Assembly (NCBI RefSeq): GCF_013373795.3
Contig: NZ_CP088022.1
Span: 5,456,001-5,520,000 of the forward strand
Source: Bradyrhizobium quebecense
GTDB taxonomy: Bacteria > Pseudomonadota > Alphaproteobacteria > Rhizobiales > Xanthobacteraceae
Direction: 5' to 3'
Length of the DNA: 64,000 nt
How positions within the stretch are numbered: position 1 is the stretch's first letter; every line of letters starts with the position of its first letter. The notes below the pieces were generated by a model. It was not told the DNA's origin. It saw only the letters and a list, made by a program, of their open reading frames with translations, and did no database searches. This document shows positions 1 to 7,631 of the stretch, piece after piece. Made by a program: the position numbers and the translations under genes.

Positions 1-90
1 CGAGAGCTCGGTCGCCGCCGCCGCAAACGACCGTAATTCCACGACTTTTGCGAAGATCGCGAGCGCCTCGAAGTCCGGCAGTTTCGACAT
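1..90 (-). CDS. LysR-family transcriptional regulator, N-terminus only (cut by window edge)
   Basis: An ATG at 90-88 on the minus strand opens a frame reading MSKLPDFEALAIFAKVVELR and then SFAAAATELS, which is the classic start of a LysR winged helix-turn-helix (first helix plus the start of the recognition region). Only 30 residues are inside the window; the rest lies to the left. The gene points away from the SDR/pirin/WrbA genes with about 115 bp between the starts, the usual LysR divergent layout, so it probably regulates them. The family call rests on a short piece, but its match to the LysR N-terminal pattern is clear. Confidence 0.75.
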   Translation of the reverse strand, partial: MSKLPDFEALAIFAKVVELRSFAAAATELS

Positions 91-205
91 GGGCCGTTGT
101 CCTGATCGCTCAATTTGGAAACAATGAGTTTCGATAGTTTCTATTTCTATACCACAGCCGGAGGCATATCCAAGTGCCGTCAATTTCAATCGGTGGAGAA
201 ATCCA

Positions 206-958
206 ATGACCAAGAAGCTCTCGGGCAAGGTTGCACTCGTCACGGGCGGTTCACGCGGCATCGGCGCGGCCAGCGCCCGCGCACTCGCCGCGGAAGGTGC
301 CAGCGTCGCGATCAGCTACGTCGCGTCTCCCGAAAAGGCGGAAGCCGTCGTCGCCGAGTTGAAGGGCAAGGGCGTCAATGCCCGCGCCTACAAGGCCGAC
401 CAGGCCTCGTCATCCGATGTCGATCAGCTGGTGAAGACCGTCGCCAAGGATTTTGGCCGGCTCGACATCCTCGTCAACAACGCCGGCGTCGCATCCGGCG
501 GTGCCGTCGACGATCCGAAGGCCGACACCGCGACACTCGCCCGCCAGGAGGCCATCAACGTCGACGGCGTCATCACCGCGATCCGCACCGCCTCGAAGCT
601 GATGGGTGAAGGCGGCCGCATCGTCACCGTCGGTTCGATGCTCGCCGATCGCGCCTCGTTCCCGGGGCTTGCCGACTACGTCGCCAGCAAGGCGGCCGTC
701 GTCGGCTACACCAAGGGTGCGGCGCGCGACCTCGGACCGCGCGGCATCACCGTCAACGTGGTGCAGCCGGGCTCGATCGACACCGACATGAACCCGAGGG
801 ACGGCGGCGAGTTTGCCGAGACGCAACGCTTGCAGCACGCGCTGCAGCGCTTCGGCCGCCCGGAGGAAGTCGCGGCGGGCGTCGTGTTCCTGGCAAGCCC
901 GGAAGCCTCCTTCGTGACCGGCACCGTGCTCAACGTCGACGGCGGCTTCGGCGCCTGA
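206..958 (+). CDS. SDR-family NAD(P)-dependent oxidoreductase
   Basis: A 250-residue classical short-chain dehydrogenase. The cofactor motif TGGSRGIG is near residues 13-20, NNAG near 91-94, and the catalytic YVASK (Tyr-x-x-x-Lys) in the middle, preceded by the catalytic Ser in GSM; the C-terminus ends in the family-typical VDGGFGA. It would be a soluble cytoplasmic reductase of a carbonyl substrate; the family is too broad to name the substrate, although it looks like FabG-type reductases. It heads a set with pirin (1024) and WrbA (1896), divergent from a LysR gene, which suggests a role in quinone or aldehyde detoxification (inference). Confidence 0.9.
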   Translation: MTKKLSGKVALVTGGSRGIGAASARALAAEGASVAISYVASPEKAEAVVAELKGKGVNARAYKADQASSSDVDQLVKTVAKDFGRLDILVNNAGVASGGAVDDPKADTATLARQEAINVDGVITAIRTASKLMGEGGRIVTVGSMLADRASFPGLADYVASKAAVVGYTKGAARDLGPRGITVNVVQPGSIDTDMNPRDGGEFAETQRLQHALQRFGRPEEVAAGVVFLASPEASFVTGTVLNVDGGFGA

Positions 959-968
959 TCGCAATCAA

Positions 969-990
969 CGCCGGGCGTAGAGGCCCGGCG
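969..990. other. Hairpin between SDR gene and pirin gene
   Basis: The arms CGCCGGGC (969-976) and GCCCGGCG (983-990) form a perfect 8-bp stem with a 6-base loop, 10 bp after the SDR stop codon and about 33 bp before the pirin start. No run of T follows, so it may be an mRNA-stabilising or partly terminating hairpin rather than a full terminator. Confidence 0.4.
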
Positions 991-1023
991 ACCGTGCAAC
1001 ATCTAAATCAAGGGGAAATCACC

Positions 1024-1722
1024 ATGATCGAACTCAGACCATTCGCAGAGCTCGGCGGTGCGGACCATGGCTGGCTGAAGGCCAAGCACCACTTCTCGTT
1101 CGCGAGCTACTACGATCCCGCCAATGTCAGCCACGGCGCGCTGCGGGTGTGGAACGACGACGAGATCGCGCCGAACTCCGGCTTCCCGGCGCATCCGCAT
1201 GCCAACATGGAGATCATCACCTATGTTCGCGAAGGCGCGATCACGCATCAGGACTCGCTCGGCAACAAGGGACGCACCGAAGCCGGCGACGTGCAGGTGA
1301 TGAGCGCCGGCAGCGGCATCCGTCACTCCGAGTACAATCTGGAACCGTCCAAGACCAAGATCTTCCAGATCTGGATCGAGCCGACGACGAAGGGCGGTCA
1401 CCCGACCTGGGGCTCGAAGCCGTTCCCGAAGGCGGACCGCTCGGGCAAGCTCGTCACCATCGCCTCCGGCATCGCCGGCGACAACGACGCGCTGCCGATC
1501 CGCGCCGATGCGCGGGTGCTCGCCACCACGCTGAGGGCCGGCGAGAGCGCGGAATACGCCGCCGACAAGGCCCGCCACCTCTATCTGGTGCCGGCGGCCG
1601 GCAGCATCGAGGTCAACGGCGTTCGCGTCAATGCGCGCGACGGTGCCGCGATCCGCGATGAAGCCAAGCTGAAGATCACCGCGCTCGAGGACGCCGAGCT
1701 CGTGCTCGTCGACGCGGCGTAG
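1024..1722 (+). CDS. Pirin-family protein
   Basis: A 232-residue double-cupin protein of the pirin family. The N-terminal cupin has the metal-binding pattern PAHPHANMEIITYV with two His and a Glu, and a third His in GSGIRHSEYN; these residues bind Fe in characterised pirins. The start chosen is the ATG at 1024, preceded by AGGGGAAATC; a longer frame from 994 has no such ribosome site. Bacterial pirins have quercetin-dioxygenase activity or act as redox-sensing partners. Its position between an SDR and WrbA fits a stress role. Family assignment is firm, function is not. Confidence 0.9.
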   Translation: MIELRPFAELGGADHGWLKAKHHFSFASYYDPANVSHGALRVWNDDEIAPNSGFPAHPHANMEIITYVREGAITHQDSLGNKGRTEAGDVQVMSAGSGIRHSEYNLEPSKTKIFQIWIEPTTKGGHPTWGSKPFPKADRSGKLVTIASGIAGDNDALPIRADARVLATTLRAGESAEYAADKARHLYLVPAAGSIEVNGVRVNARDGAAIRDEAKLKITALEDAELVLVDAA

Positions 1723-1737
1723 TCAAGACCTCCACTC

Positions 1738-1852
1738 GTCATGCCCGGGCAAAAGCGCGAAGCGCGTCTTCAAGCAGAAGCCCGGGCATCCATCGAGCTT
1801 CGCAAAAAGCTTTCGTCTGATGGATTGCCGGGTCAAGCCCGGCAATGACGGC
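1738..1852. repeat. Dispersed palindromic repeat (GCCCGGGC family), copy 1
   Basis: This intergenic stretch carries CATGCCCGGGC, AGCCCGGGCATCC and then TTGCCGGGTCAAGCCCGGCAATGAC, a chain of GC-rich inverted arms. A related copy lies at 45757-45840 with the arms CATGGCCGGGCTTGTCCCGG and GCCCGGGCATGACGA. Such elements are common between genes in Bradyrhizobium-like genomes. It separates the pirin and WrbA genes. Confidence 0.6.
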
Positions 1853-1895
1853 CCCAAAACCAACTCCCCCACCTCAACCCCCAAAGGAGGCCATC

Positions 1896-2495
1896 ATGGC
1901 CAAGGTTCTCGTCCTCTATTACTCCGCCTACGGTCACATCGAAGCGATGGCCAATGCCGTCGCGGAAGGCGCGCGCGAAGCCGGCGCCACCGTCGATATC
2001 AAGCGCGTGCCCGAGCTCGTGCCGGCCGAAGTCGCGAAAGCCTCGTACTACAAGCTTGACCAGCCCGCGCCGATCGCCAAGATCGACGACCTCCCCAATT
2101 ACGATGCCATCATCGTCGGCACCGGCACCCGCTTCGGCCGCATGGCTTCGCAGATGGCCAACTTCCTCGACCAGGCCGGCGGGCTCTGGGCCCGGGGCGC
2201 GCTGAACGGCAAGGTCGGCGGCGCCTTCACCTCGAGCGCGACCCAGCATGGCGGCCAGGAAACCACGCTGTTCTCGATCATCACCAACCTCTTGCATTTC
2301 GGCATGACGGTGATCGGCCTGAACTACGGCTTCGCCGGACAGATGAAGCTCGACGAAGTCACCGGCGGCGCACCGTACGGCGCCACGACGATCACCGGCG
2401 GCGACGGCAGCCGCCAGCCCAGCGAGAACGAACTCGCCGGCGCCCGCTATCAGGGCCGCGCGATCGCGGAAGCCGCCAGGAAACTGCACGGCTAA
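1896..2495 (+). CDS. wrbA: NAD(P)H:quinone oxidoreductase WrbA
   Basis: A 199-residue flavodoxin-like protein. The FMN phosphate loop is [12 protein letters not shown] at residues 7-18; [20 protein letters not shown] and [12 protein letters not shown] are family signatures, and the C-terminus ends with the typical [16 protein letters not shown]. WrbA reduces quinones by two electrons as a cytoplasmic tetramer, avoiding semiquinone radicals. The start is the ATG at 1896 behind a strong AAAGGAGG ribosome site. Length is normal for the family. It fits the preceding SDR and pirin as part of a redox-stress set. Confidence 0.95.
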   Translation: MAKVLVLYYSAYGHIEAMANAVAEGAREAGATVDIKRVPELVPAEVAKASYYKLDQPAPIAKIDDLPNYDAIIVGTGTRFGRMASQMANFLDQAGGLWARGALNGKVGGAFTSSATQHGGQETTLFSIITNLLHFGMTVIGLNYGFAGQMKLDEVTGGAPYGATTITGGDGSRQPSENELAGARYQGRAIAEAARKLHG

Positions 2496-2654
2496 CCTGC
2501 GCGGCCGGGTTTCACGTCCGGCTGGATACGTGCGCGACAGGGCGGCGCTCAGTGACGATTGCCGCCCTCTCCACTGCAACAGTTCCCGAGGTCATCGGGA
2601 CTATTTTCGTGGTATGCCGCAAGGCTCCTTGTCGGCGCAGCCCTGAGGTTTGCC

Positions 2655-3602
2655 ATGACCAACACACGGAAGACCCGCTGGCCGGAACTGCCGACGGCGG
2701 CGTGGCGCGACAGCTGTGCCACGCTCCAGCTCTTCACCCAGATCGCCGGCAAGATCCGGCTGACGAAATCGCCCTGGCTCAACCACTCCTGGCACGTCAC
2801 GCTCTATGTCACGGCGCGCGGGCTGACGACCTCGCCGATCCCCGATGGCGACCGCACGTTTCAAATCGACTTCGATTTCATCGATCACGTGCTCCGCATC
2901 TCGACCAGCGACGGTGCCGAACGGCAATTCGCGCTGGCCAGTCAATCGGTCGCGAGCTTCTACGCGGCGATCATGACCCATCTGAAGGAGCTCGGAATCG
3001 ACGTCGCCATCGACGAGATACCGAACGAAGTCGCCGACCCGATCCCGTTTTCGCAGGATGCGCAGCATGCCTCGTACGACGCGGATGCCGTGCGCCGGTT
3101 TCACCAGATTCTCGTGAACTGCGATCGCGTGTTCAAGCAATTCCGGACCGGCTTTCTCGGCAAGGCGAGCCCGGTGCATTTTTTCTGGGGCAGCTTCGAT
3201 CTCGCGGTGACGCGCTTCTCAGGCAGGACGGCACCGCGGCACCCCGGCGGCGTGCCCCATTTGCCCGACGAGGTGGCGCACGAGGCCTATTCGCACGAGG
3301 TCAGCAGCGCCGGCTTCTGGCCGGGCGGCGGCGCCATCGACTATCCCGCATTCTATTCCTACGCCTATCCGGAACCCGCGGGCTATCGCAGCACGCCGGT
3401 GCGACCCGACGCGGCATTCTTCAGCGAGACCCTCGGCGAATTCATCCTGCCCTACGACGCGGTGCGGATGGCTGCGGACCCGGATATGGCGCTGCTCGAA
3501 TTCCTGCAATCGAGCTATGAGGCCGCGGCCATCAACGCCAACTGGGACCGTGCTGCGCTGGAATGCGCACCGGGCCAGCCGGGTGTGGTCAGAGGGGTCT
3601 GA
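2655..3602 (+). CDS. DUF5996-family protein
   Basis: A 315-residue soluble protein with the features I associate with DUF5996: an N-terminal WPELPTAAWRDSCATLQLFT segment, a middle block WHVTLYVTARGLTT, and the histidine-rich HFFWGSFDLAVTRFSGR plus HPGG and EAYSHEVSSAGFWPGGG. No signal peptide or membrane span is visible. The start is the ATG at 2655 after TGAGG. The biochemical role of the family is unknown to me. It stands alone between WrbA and a convergent acetyltransferase pseudogene. Confidence 0.75.
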   Translation: MTNTRKTRWPELPTAAWRDSCATLQLFTQIAGKIRLTKSPWLNHSWHVTLYVTARGLTTSPIPDGDRTFQIDFDFIDHVLRISTSDGAERQFALASQSVASFYAAIMTHLKELGIDVAIDEIPNEVADPIPFSQDAQHASYDADAVRRFHQILVNCDRVFKQFRTGFLGKASPVHFFWGSFDLAVTRFSGRTAPRHPGGVPHLPDEVAHEAYSHEVSSAGFWPGGGAIDYPAFYSYAYPEPAGYRSTPVRPDAAFFSETLGEFILPYDAVRMAADPDMALLEFLQSSYEAAAINANWDRAALECAPGQPGVVRGV

Positions 3603-3625
3603 CGCCGGCGCGCCGTATAAACGGC

Positions 3626-4826
3626 TCAGTCGTCTTCGCGCGAGGGTGTCGCCTTGCCGAGCGCCTGTTTCAGCCGCGCGGTGAGTTCCGGATAATGACG
3701 CAGCGCCAGCACGGCTCGGTGGCGCAGCGCGTACGGCTGTCCGCGCCAGCTCAAGGGTGCGCTGAGATCGACCAGCGGCGTGCGCTGCGGTCCGAACCGC
3801 CGCTTGTAGCTGTAATTGCCGATCGAGAAATCGAACTCCCGCACACCGTCCTTGTGCAGCGCTTCGATGGTGCGATCGATGATCAGCCGGCCCGGCGAAC
3901 AGGCCGACCATTTCTCGCCCGCATTGCTGATGCGGATCATGACGTAGCGCGAGCCGGTGCGGACGCCGAGCAGCGTCGCCACCACCTCGTCATGGGTCGC
4001 AAGTGCGGTCATCACCGCATAGCCGCACCGCATAGCCGCGCGCGGTGCCTTCGCGCACGAGGTCGCGATAGAAGGCGGTGCAGTCCGCATTGTCGAGCAC
4101 GTAGTTGAGCCCGAGGCCGTTCAGCCGGGCGCCCTGCTGCATTTCCGTGGTGGACAGAAGGTCCAGCGCCTCGCCGGTATCTGTGGCGACCCTGAACGCC
4201 GCGGACGGCTCGCGTGGGAACACGCGCCAGCTCCGTCCCAATTCCTTGCGAACCTTCCGGCTCAGCTCGTAGCGCCAGGCGTGGTCGTCACCGATAGTCA
4301 GCAGATTGCCGTTGACGACCGACGGTCCGATGCCATCGAGCAGCGCCAGCGGATTGGATCGCGTCGCGAGCTTGACCGGCATCTTGCGAAAACGGATCAG
4401 ATCGGCTCCGCCGGGCGCTTTGCGCAGCGCGGCCTGCAAATCACGCCAAAACTGCCATGCAGCGACGTCGTCACGCGGTGCGGCGGGGCCGAGGATCGGC
4501 GCGTTGAAGTCGGTGAGGTTGAGGTCGGCGAATTCGACCATGCGGAGGCTGCCTTGCCGGTGACAGATCAGCGGCAACAGTGCCGCCCGCTCGCCGGTCG
4601 CGGCATCGCTGACGACAGCGATCAGCGGCTCGACACCGTCGGTCGACGCGAAGGCGCGGTACCATGACGCATACCATTGCGGATGCTGGAACGCGGTAAG
4701 CGGCTCGAAGGTCCCCCAGCGGACGGCGGCATATGCCCAATCGGAAACCAATTCGACGCGATAGCCGACCGCATAGGAAGCGACCCGCACCCCGAATTTC
4801 TCAACCGCTGTCGTCAAGACCGTCAT
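3626..4826 (-). pseudogene. BioF2/FemAB-like (GNAT) acetyltransferase, frameshifted
   Basis: The N-terminal two thirds read from the ATG at 4826 (MTVLTTAVEKFGVRV) to about 4030, and the C-terminal third (MTALATHDEVVATLL to KATPSREDD) continues in another frame to 3626. The whole resembles the Acetyltransf_6/BioF2 proteins found in cellulose and capsule loci: WYASWYRAF, ADLNLTDFNAPILGP, FREDW-like RKVRKELGRSWRVF, then a GNAT core with EFDFSIGNYSYKRRFGP. The break is caused by an exact 13-base tandem duplication at 4014-4039; removing one copy joins the halves as RGYAVMTALATHDE. It lies directly downstream of the JmjC-like gene and was probably part of the polysaccharide locus. Could be real inactivation or a sequencing error. 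Confidence 0.85.
4014..4039. repeat. 13-bp tandem duplication that breaks the acetyltransferase
   Basis: The unit ACCGCATAGCCGC occurs twice back to back (4014-4026 and 4027-4039). Its length is not a multiple of three, so it shifts the reading frame of the acetyltransferase; with a single copy the two halves of the protein rejoin without any other change. Confidence 0.9.
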
Positions 4827-4853
4827 TCCAGCACCTGCACCCGGCAAGCCTGC

Positions 4854-5834
4854 TTAGGCCGCCTCCAACGCCGCCTTGGGCAGGTCGACGATCTTGCCGA
4901 GATCGCTCTCGTCGAGGCGGAAGTCGATCGCGCGCCGAACGGCGCGTTCGCGCTTCACCCATTTGCCGTCGCGCAGAAGCTTCTGCATCACCTGCTTGGC
5001 GAAGAAAGTCGGGCCGCGGATGCTGCGGCTGCGCGGCGTGTAGCCGAAGCGATGACGCAGCATGCCGTTGGCGAGATGCAGGATCTGGGCGCGGCGGATG
5101 TCGTCGTTCACATAGGAGATCGTCATCGAGATGTTGACGGTATCGAGGTTCTCGACGCGGTGCGGCGCATTGAGCGGCCAGTTCAGCATCTGGCCGGGTT
5201 CGAGATCGATCACCTGCGCATGCCAGTCGTACCAGGGCTCATAGGGGATATCGACCTCGACGTCGAACAGCGCGATGTTCTCGAGATGCTCAGGCCGGAT
5301 GAACGGCTGCGTGCTGGGATAGATGTAGACCCGCTTGCGGCCGGCGATCTGGATCAAGCCCTGCCCCGGCAGATCGGCGTGGTAATAGACCTGTGCATCG
5401 GGCGACGAAATCAGGATGCCGGCCTGATGGGTCGGCGCATCGAAACCGGGAACCTTGGCTGCGATCTCGCCGAACATCCGCTCGATCATGTCGCGGTAGC
5501 GGCGATCGATCGCGGTGACGTTGCGCAGGTTCAGCCACAGGCCGCCGCGCGAAATCGCCTCGATCACCTGATGGCCGCGCAGCCTGCCGATCTCGCCCTC
5601 GCGCCAGACCCGGCTCGATCCCTTGGCGCCGGTCTTGACCAGGCTGCAATGCTCGCGCGGATAGTGCTCGATCAGCTTGGCGAGATCGTCCATCGAGAAC
5701 GCCGGCTGCTTGTGCATGGTGTGCTCGAGCCGGATCGGCCGATGGCTCCAGAGCCTGGAATGGTTGTCATCCCAATTCGCAAAGATCTTGCCCGTCGTCA
5801 TCGTCGCGCTCCCGGCTGCGCCGTTTCGCTTCAT
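4854..5834 (-). CDS. JmjC/cupin-8-like protein
   Basis: A soluble protein of about 326 residues with a cupin/JmjC-like core. YYHADLPGQGLIQIAGRKR gives the His-x-Asp pair and a downstream Lys/Arg typical of Fe(II)/2-oxoglutarate enzymes; the second metal His is in NAPHRVENLD. The tail holds HRFGYTPRSRSIRGPTFFAKQ. I chose the ATG at 5834; an ATG at 5801 (MTTGKIFANW) has an equally good ribosome site. The stop lies 28 bp before the acetyltransferase start, so the two are likely co-transcribed. In sugar loci such proteins may be hydroxylases or sensors; the substrate cannot be told. Confidence 0.7.
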   Translation of the reverse strand: MKRNGAAGSATMTTGKIFANWDDNHSRLWSHRPIRLEHTMHKQPAFSMDDLAKLIEHYPREHCSLVKTGAKGSSRVWREGEIGRLRGHQVIEAISRGGLWLNLRNVTAIDRRYRDMIERMFGEIAAKVPGFDAPTHQAGILISSPDAQVYYHADLPGQGLIQIAGRKRVYIYPSTQPFIRPEHLENIALFDVEVDIPYEPWYDWHAQVIDLEPGQMLNWPLNAPHRVENLDTVNISMTISYVNDDIRRAQILHLANGMLRHRFGYTPRSRSIRGPTFFAKQVMQKLLRDGKWVKRERAVRRAIDFRLDESDLGKIVDLPKAALEAA

Positions 5835-5991
5835 CCGATGTCCCGTTCCGGGACGAGCTGGCAGCTCTTGGGCAGGGATTGGCAAGAACGGTGCCGTCGC
5901 GTATGCGCGCGGGGTTACGCAAAGCTAATGTCTCGCTGATATGGCTAACCGCGACGTTTCCGGAGCCGGCCGCCGTGGCCGACAGCACTGA

Positions 5992-6299
5992 ATGACTGAA
6001 CCACCCCGATATCGCGCGCTGTTTCTCGGCGCCGGGCCGCGGATGCACTGCGGCGTCGGGCAATTCACCCGCCTGCTGCAGGAGACGATCGACAAGCTCG
6101 AGCCCGGCGCTGGCGCGGCGTTAACCCTGGCCCAGACCGACGGCCGGATCGGCGAGATCTGGCGAGCAGTCGGCAGCGCCGAGAGCGTGGTCTGCAACTT
6201 CCCGATCGTGGCCTGGAAGCGCGTGATCGCGCGGCCCTTGTTTGCACTGCTGTTCGCCCGGCTGCGACGACGCAACGTTATCTTGATTCAACACGAATG
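5992..6299 (+). pseudogene. Glycosyltransferase (GT4-type), N-terminal remnant
   Basis: The ATG at 5992 opens a frame with a recognisable glycosyltransferase N-terminus: RALFLGAGPRMHCGVGQFTR (glycine-rich first strand/helix) and VVCNFPIVAWKRVIARPLFA, ending at RRNVILIQHEW. In intact relatives several hundred residues follow, but here the sequence changes abruptly after about 6299 into low-meaning sequence (RRSQRTPADCRQSATRQ) that runs by chance in frame into the GH5 gene. The catalytic C-terminal half is therefore missing, most simply by an internal deletion. Nothing recognisable is coded in 6300-6429. Confidence 0.65.
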
Positions 6300-6429
6300 G
6301 CGTCGTTCTCAACGAACTCCAGCTGACTGTCGCCAGTCGGCAACTCGACAGGCAGTATGCGTGAGCGACGCGCCAGCCGCGCCGCGTTCTGCGTCGCTGC
6401 TGCAACACCGATCACGAGTTGATCATCCA

Positions 6430-7539
6430 ATGGCCCGGCTATCGTCGATCCCCGCCATCATCGCCGCCGCATCCATTCTGCTGTCCGTCGCCGCGCGGGC
6501 CTGCCCTGCCCTGATCGAAGGCGTCCCGGCGGACCGGATCAAGGCCTTGTCGCGCGGTGTCAACGCCGACGGCTGGATTGTCGATCCGCGGTCGGCGCCG
6601 CCGCGCGGCCTGCTGCTCGAACTGCGCAAGGCCGGCCTGACCCACATCCGGCTGCCGGTGCCTGCCGACTTCGTCATGCCGCGCTTCGCCACGAAAGCGG
6701 AGATCGACAGCCGGCTGCAAACCGTCGATGCCGCGCTGAAGACCCTGCTCGCACTCGGCTATGCCGTGTCGATCGACCTGCATTCGGGTCAGCACTTCAA
6801 CGCGCTGCACAAGGACGATCCGCCCGGCGCGATGGCTGAAATGAAGAGCGCCTGGACCGCGCTCGCGCGGGTCATGCAGCGCTATCCCTCCGATCGGGTC
6901 TTTGCGGAACTGCTGAACGAGCCGGAGGTCGACGCCGCGCAGTGGCAAGGCGAGGTCCGGGAACTGGCCGGTTTCATTCGCCAATTGCTGCCGCAGACCA
7001 CGCTGATCACGGGTCCGGTCAATTGGCAGCGTGCGGACTCGCTGCCGGGCTTCGCGCCGCTCGACGATCCGAATGTCGTCTATGCCATCCACTTCTACGA
7101 TCCGATGGTGTTCACCCATCAGGCCCATTGGGATCGGAGCGAGCCGCTTCACGACGTCGTCGGACTGCCGTATCCGATCCGCGCCGACGATCCGAAGGTT
7201 CAACAGTTGCGGGAGCAGCTGACCGCGCTGGACAGGCCCAAGGCGCTTGCGATGGTCGACCGCGCCATCCCCGACCGCGGCATCGATAAATGGCTCGAGC
7301 CCGCGGCTGCCTGGCAGCGGCAATATTCCCGTCCAATCATCATCAATGAGTTCGGGGTGCTCAAGGCCGGCGCACCGCGCGACAGCCGGTTGCGCTGGCT
7401 CGCCGGCGTCACGGCCTACGCCCGGCAGCAGTGCTGGGGCTGGACCCATTGGGAGATGTCGCAGGGCTTCGGCCTGGCCGACGTCGTCACCGGCAAGGCC
7501 GATCGCGACGTGTTGAGGGCGCTGCTCGGAACCCGCTGA
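6430..7539 (+). CDS. GH5-type glycoside hydrolase (cellulase family), secreted
   Basis: A 369-residue protein with an N-terminal signal peptide (MARLSSIPAIIAAASILLSV, then ARA). The TIM-barrel of glycoside hydrolase family 5 is clear: DLHSGQHFN, the acid/base motif ELLNEPE, AIHFYDPMVFTHQ, and the nucleophile motif IIINEFGVLK. It would cut beta-glucan-like chains in the periplasm or outside the cell. The start is the ATG at 6430 before the signal peptide; the frame is open further upstream through the glycosyltransferase remnant, but that does not belong to it. The Wzy-like gene follows, so it probably trims an exported polysaccharide. Confidence 0.85.
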   Translation: MARLSSIPAIIAAASILLSVAARACPALIEGVPADRIKALSRGVNADGWIVDPRSAPPRGLLLELRKAGLTHIRLPVPADFVMPRFATKAEIDSRLQTVDAALKTLLALGYAVSIDLHSGQHFNALHKDDPPGAMAEMKSAWTALARVMQRYPSDRVFAELLNEPEVDAAQWQGEVRELAGFIRQLLPQTTLITGPVNWQRADSLPGFAPLDDPNVVYAIHFYDPMVFTHQAHWDRSEPLHDVVGLPYPIRADDPKVQQLREQLTALDRPKALAMVDRAIPDRGIDKWLEPAAAWQRQYSRPIIINEFGVLKAGAPRDSRLRWLAGVTAYARQQCWGWTHWEMSQGFGLADVVTGKADRDVLRALLGTR

Positions 7540-7631
7540 CCCATCTGGTTAACCGGTTCTTACACAATGCGCGGCTAGATCGACGATGCGGGTGTGGCAC
7601 GCCACCCATCCGGTCATTTAGGTCAAAGCCT

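Noticed and set aside
3626..4847. Two separate genes for the acetyltransferase halves
   Set aside because: Neither half is a complete domain, and removal of one duplicated 13-bp unit joins them exactly.
5992..7539. One 515-residue glycosyltransferase-GH5 fusion protein
   Set aside because: The GH5 part has its own ATG and signal peptide at 6430; a signal peptide in the middle of a fusion makes no sense, and the glycosyltransferase part lacks its catalytic half.
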